Source: Discostella pseudostelligera
Taxonomy: Eukaryota; Bacillariophyta; Thalassiosirophyceae; Thalassiosirales; Thalassiosiraceae
Length of the DNA stretch: 10,553 nucleotides
Direction: 5' to 3'
Assembly (NCBI GenBank): GCA_036940085.1
Contig: JALLBK010001329.1
Location: 1 to 10,553, forward strand
Under the pieces are notes generated by a model. The model did no database searches. It saw nothing but the letters and a program-made list of their open reading frames with translations, and was not told where the DNA came from. This document shows positions 7,746 through 10,553 of this stretch, in pieces; the first letter of the stretch is position 1, and each line of letters opens with the position of its first letter. Made by a program: the position numbers and the translations under genes.

Positions 7746-7857
7746 TTTTGGCGGGATGCGGCTTCCTTATGGCGGGAAATGTCGGCCTATTTGGCGGGAA
7801 GCAGTGGCCCATTTGGCGGGAAGACACGCAAATGGCGGGAACTGACTTCCCGCCAAA
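7746..7857. promoter_or_regulatory. Six-copy array of TTTGGCGGGAA (E2F-like) sites
   Basis: Within 112 bases the core GGCGGG occurs five times in plus orientation and once inverted: TTTTGGCGGGA 7746-7756, TATGGCGGGAAA 7768-7779, TTTGGCGGGAA 7790-7800, TTTGGCGGGAA 7812-7822, ATGGCGGGAA 7832-7841, and TTCCCGCCAAA 7847-7857. Spacing is about 20-22 bases, roughly two helical turns, so direct copies would lie on one face of the DNA. The last two copies form an inverted pair with a 5-base spacer. The array ends 87 bases before ATG 7945, so it is a strong candidate promoter element of the transglutaminase-like gene. The sequence equals the classical E2F/DP site; the actual factor is unknown. Confidence 0.6.
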
Positions 7858-7944
7858 TTCTTAGTACTGTTCCAGTCCACCTTCACCTTCACCATAAGTT
7901 GCAGATGATCTCTCGATGATGAAGCCGACACGTAGCTTTGACCG

Positions 7945-9345
7945 ATGATTACGATGATTATTACGATTCCGACTCATCAAGACATGTTATTACTCCGTCA
8001 TCGTATGGGCAGGCCGTCGGCACTTCTTCTCGTCGAGGCGGTGATTTCTTTGCTCGCGACATCATCTGCCTTTGTGGCCATCCTACCTCCCGCCTCCGCC
8101 TCTACTGCTGCTGGTGGCGGCAGAGCTGACTTGTATACCATGCTGGATGATAGTACCGAATCGATCAGTCTATCCTGCAGCAGCAACTCCACCCACTGTG
8201 GATGGATTGAATATGGACAAAATTCAGTCTCCATTACGACGATGGATGAGGCTCGTCTCGAGTTATTCAATTATTTATCGGACAATCTCATGCCATACGA
8301 TGTACCGATAGCTCAAACATTGGGCTACATGCCCGACAACCACAATTTACATCAAATACATGTGAATGAAGACGGTGACAAACTGTCAATTTCCCGAATA
8401 TTGAGTGAAGATCAGCATACTACTACTACTACCATCCGCGCAGTTGACGGACTCTCTGATGGCATCGTCAATCAAACAATATTCTACTCTCTCCAGGCCA
8501 AGGAAATATATCCATGGACAGATTTCATACCCAAATCAATCTATATGGAATATGTCGTACCATATGCCGTTGTGAATGAACCCCGAACAGATCATCGTCC
8601 ACTTTTATTTCATGCATTGCGAGACATTTTGAAAGCTTACGAACGAAGACCAAGCGTCGAATACCATACAATTATCGCCCCTGAGAGGTCGAGTAGTATT
8701 GTCGGGATGAAAAATATTGAACAAACTCCATCACAGATACGGGAGCAGATGAAAGCAGCCGTGAAATTAATCAACACACGCCTTTGGTCAATCTTCGGTC
8801 GTCGTAGTAGCTCGGACAATAATTACCCCATTACCTTCAAAGCAGGATTGACGCCTCGAATATATGATCCACTTTCTGTCATTGCTTATGGTTATTCCAG
8901 CTGCACTGGTCTTGCAATACTGTTCATTGCTGCATTGCGTTCGGTGGGCATCCCGTCACGGTTGGCGGGTACACCAGCATGGAACAATGATCCGGAACAT
9001 GGGAATCATAGTTGGTTGGAGGTCTACATTCCCGGCGACAAAGTAGATGGTGGAGGTGGGGAATGGATCTTTCTCGAGTCATCACCTGGTATTGCCGAGG
9101 GTAGGGAAGATACAAGTACCGCAGATGATTTGGATAGGAATGCATGCGATCGGTGGTTTTGCAATGCAGAGCATTTCGATGGAAAGACACAAGTCTTTGT
9201 TACTAGATATACCAAGCAGCGGGAGGTTGACACTATGGGAAGTCATTTCAGAATGGCTTGGTCGGATGTGGATGGAGATACGGGAGTTCCGGGAGAGGAT
9301 CGATCAGATTATTATACGAGGATCTGTGGTCAATGCCTGCATTAA
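7945..9345 (+). CDS. Transglutaminase-like cysteine protein with signal peptide, possibly plastid-targeted
   Basis: A 466-residue protein whose C-terminal half carries a transglutaminase-like (papain-fold) core. It has 'YVVPYAVVNEP' at 203-213, the hinge 'MSPL/DPLSVIAYGYSSC' type segment ending in candidate nucleophile C320, 'AALRSVGIPSRLAGTPAW' at 329-346, H355 in 'GNHSWLEVY', and 'WIFLESS' at 374-380, where the third catalytic residue would be E378 instead of the usual Asp. Related secreted proteins in bacteria act as peptidases or are of unknown function. The N-terminus from M21 (ATG 8005) is a good signal peptide (MGRPS, then a hydrophobic core) ending in S41-A42-F43, like the diatom ASAF plastid-import site, followed by a Pro/Ala/Ser stretch without acids. 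ATG 7945 follows an in-frame TGA at 7939, but 7984 or 8005 may be the true start. Fold is likely; activity and plastid location are inferred. The 204-base gap after it (9346-9549) is a convergent 3' region with nothing recognised. Confidence 0.7.
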   Translation: MITMIITIPTHQDMLLLRHRMGRPSALLLVEAVISLLATSSAFVAILPPASASTAAGGGRADLYTMLDDSTESISLSCSSNSTHCGWIEYGQNSVSITTMDEARLELFNYLSDNLMPYDVPIAQTLGYMPDNHNLHQIHVNEDGDKLSISRILSEDQHTTTTTIRAVDGLSDGIVNQTIFYSLQAKEIYPWTDFIPKSIYMEYVVPYAVVNEPRTDHRPLLFHALRDILKAYERRPSVEYHTIIAPERSSSIVGMKNIEQTPSQIREQMKAAVKLINTRLWSIFGRRSSSDNNYPITFKAGLTPRIYDPLSVIAYGYSSCTGLAILFIAALRSVGIPSRLAGTPAWNNDPEHGNHSWLEVYIPGDKVDGGGGEWIFLESSPGIAEGREDTSTADDLDRNACDRWFCNAEHFDGKTQVFVTRYTKQREVDTMGSHFRMAWSDVDGDTGVPGEDRSDYYTRICGQCLH

Positions 9346-9549
9346 AGTGTCGATCATGTACAACATACGAGATGTAACTTTTGTAATTATGAATTGAATT
9401 ATTATGAATTCTTGAACCCGATATTTATCCTCCTAGAATTGCTTTTTCGAATAGTGACTGAAGTGAATGTTCCGCCGGATCAATTGAACGAGGTGGAAGG
9501 GTATTTTACATCAACTAAATCGCATGGATCATGGCACACTATCTCCTTC

Positions 9550-10190
9550 TCAAAATGCCTCTCCGTCTTCCAGACCAGAAACACTTGTCACTGCAAATTC
9601 CAGTTCTTCACTGTCATTGTTTTGCACGTCGTCCCCCACACTACTTTCCCCCAAACCTAATAACTTCCTCGCTTCGCCCATCCATTCACATTCCTTCAAA
9701 TTAACGTTATCTCCCTCTTCCTCATTTAACAATGCTACGAATTCTTTGACCTCATCCAATGCCTTATCTCTACTCGCAACGCTGACGGGGATCATCATTT
9801 GACTTTCCCCCAACACTTCTTGGAACTTTTTGATGTCATACGGATCTTTATTGGCATCTTTCATCTCTTTGAGTTGGAGTTCGTTCTCGCTTGCCTCCTT
9901 TTCGTAGTACGCAGCTTCTTTGACAAGTCTATTGTTCGATTCAAAGAGAGATTCGTTAGAGCAATTGATGAGATGGATCAACGGCAAAAGCGGCGCTGAG
10001 ATAAAAAAGCATGTGATGCCAGACGGTCGAAGGCAGGGCTGAGCCGCAGTCGTCAAAATCGGAATTGTCGACGGCAGGGCTGAGCCTCACTGTCAAATTG
10101 AAAATGAAAATGAAAATCTCACCGCTTGCATGCATTGACTTTGATCATGAGCTGCTTCTTAGCGTCGGGCTTATTTGCTTCTTTTGGCAT
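9550..10190 (-). CDS. TBCA: Tubulin-binding cofactor A, two exons: 10190-10123 and 9928-9550
   Basis: Splicing of two minus-strand exons gives a 148-residue protein matching cofactor A, a three-helix-bundle chaperone that holds beta-tubulin intermediates during tubulin dimer assembly in the cytosol. Exon 1 (10190-10123) reads MPKEANK...'KKQLMIKVNACK' plus two bases. Exon 2 (9928-9550) continues 'R-LVKEAAYYEKEASENE', reproducing the KIKT..VKRLVKE..YEKEA signature of the family across the junction. Further conserved parts are Y53-D54-I55-K56-K57, 'EVLGESQMMIP' at 60-70 and 'EWMGEARKLLGL' at 104-115. The last about 33 residues are an acidic tail absent from the 108-residue human protein. Without splicing, exon 2 seems to begin in an unrelated 56-residue frame and would lack its first helix. 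The start at 10190 fits the family length, but the frame stays open upstream to an ATG at 10406 through a 33-base repeat. Confidence 0.88.
9929..10122 (-). other. TBCA intron, 194 bases, GT-AG
   Basis: The donor AAGCG|GTGAGA starts at 10122, and the acceptor AACAATAG ends at 9929. The phase-2 junction makes a CGA arginine codon that matches the invariant KR-LVKE of cofactor A. The intron contains two 41-base repeat units near the donor. Confidence 0.85.
10026..10107. repeat. Two-copy 41-base tandem repeat inside the TBCA intron
   Basis: GTCGA(A/C)GGCAGGGCTGAGCC begins at 10026 and again at 10067. The second halves (CGCAGTCGTCAAAATCG and TCACTGTCAAATTGA) are similar but diverged. A short AAAATG triplication follows (about 10100-10118) next to the splice donor. 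It looks like a local duplication. Confidence 0.75.
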
Positions 10191-10254
10191 GGTATTAGTA
10201 CTTTGGGTTGACGGAAGAATAGGGAAATACTCCTCTATCTTCGTTTTACCCGTA

Positions 10255-10377
10255 CCCGTGCGTCTTTCCATCGCGTCGGGTAATTTACCCGTGCGTCTTT
10301 CCATCGCGTGGGGTAATTTACCCGTGCGTCTTTCCGTCGCGTGGGGTAATTTACCCGTGCGTCTTTCCGTCGCGTCC
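10255..10377. repeat. 33-base tandem repeat, 3.7 copies, upstream of TBCA
   Basis: Full units run 10255-10287, 10288-10320 and 10321-10353, with a partial unit at 10354-10377. Each begins CCCGTGCGTCTTTCC and ends GGTAATTTA; copies differ by one or two bases. The unit length is a multiple of three, so frames stay open through it on both strands. On the minus strand it reads as an 11-residue unit (ERRTGKLPHAM type) in frame with cofactor A. It starts 65 bases upstream of the conserved TBCA start, in its promoter, 5' leader or an N-terminal extension. Confidence 0.9.
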
Positions 10378-10553
10378 TCGTTGGCACAGCACTTCGCCAG
10401 TCTCATTTCTTTCTCTAATCGTTTCGCGGGACGACCTTGCCATTTCCTTAGTGCGGACGCTTGAGGACTTTCATTAGGATCTAGAACATTACATGGATGA
10501 TTTCATGGTGGTGAAGAGTATGATGAGTCTCATGTCGGCGTCTGTTATCTTTT
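10378..10553. other. Right-hand edge, no gene recognised
   Basis: These 176 bases lie upstream of cofactor A. They include the ATG at 10406-10404 (minus strand) that would open the extended form. Beyond it I see no coding signature, RNA gene or repeat, and any neighbouring gene is outside the window. Confidence 0.4.

Noticed and set aside
7938..8129. Short Asp/Tyr-rich plus-strand frame
   Set aside because: It overlaps the signal-peptide region of the transglutaminase-like gene in another frame and lacks an ATG start.
9929..10056. N-terminal 43 residues of the unspliced frame before LVKEAAYY
   Set aside because: This segment is intron; it includes part of the 41-base repeat and does not match cofactor A, whereas the spliced junction does.
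10126..10464. Plus-strand 112-codon frame that looks like a secreted repeat protein
   Set aside because: It is the antisense of cofactor A exon 1 and of the 33-base repeat; its hydrophobic start is the complement of conserved TBCA codons.

Overview
The window looks like nuclear DNA of a eukaryotic microalga, most likely a centric diatom of the Thalassiosira/Cyclotella kind. This is inferred from short spliceosomal introns, compact intergenic gaps, a stramenopile-like gene set (calmodulin-lysine methyltransferase, ATGL-type patatin lipase, tubulin cofactor A, VWA/alpha-kinase protein) and a possible diatom-style plastid-targeting site. There are no bacterial operons, phage genes, CRISPR arrays or intact mobile elements.

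Layout from left to right. (1) Positions 1-315 are a promoter with a cluster of TTCCCGCC motifs. (2) A plus-strand gene at 316-2121 encodes a calmodulin-lysine N-methyltransferase homologue. (3) A short promoter carrying ACGTG/ACGTCA elements leads into a plus-strand thioredoxin-fold protein with a WCPMC active site (2405-2980). (4) A convergent minus-strand single-exon gene (3233-4654) encodes a patatin-like phospholipase/TAG-lipase relative with an Arg/Ser-rich, mitochondrion-like N-terminus. (5) The interval 5049-7246, minus strand, is a decayed gene combining a von Willebrand factor A domain and an alpha-kinase domain (VWKA-like architecture). It has at least seven in-frame stops and four frame breaks, yet the diagnostic motifs remain readable and a GT-AG intron appears to be retained. 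(6) Positions 7247-7944 are an AT-rich spacer with short repeats, followed by a dense array of six TTTGGCGGGAA-type sites. (7) A plus-strand transglutaminase-like protein with a signal peptide lies at 7945-9345. (8) A two-exon tubulin-binding cofactor A gene lies on the minus strand (exon 1 10190-10123, exon 2 9928-9550). Its intron holds a 41-bp duplication, and a 33-bp tandem repeat lies just upstream of its conserved start, in frame with it.

The genes do not form an obvious pathway; this is ordinary eukaryotic mixed gene order. The points most worth following are the VWA/alpha-kinase relic, the clustered E2F-like motifs upstream of two genes and near a third, the in-frame 11-residue repeat upstream of cofactor A, and the possible plastid location of the transglutaminase-like protein. 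I did not find convincing evidence for a wholly new system. All family assignments come from motif recognition by eye, without database searches.
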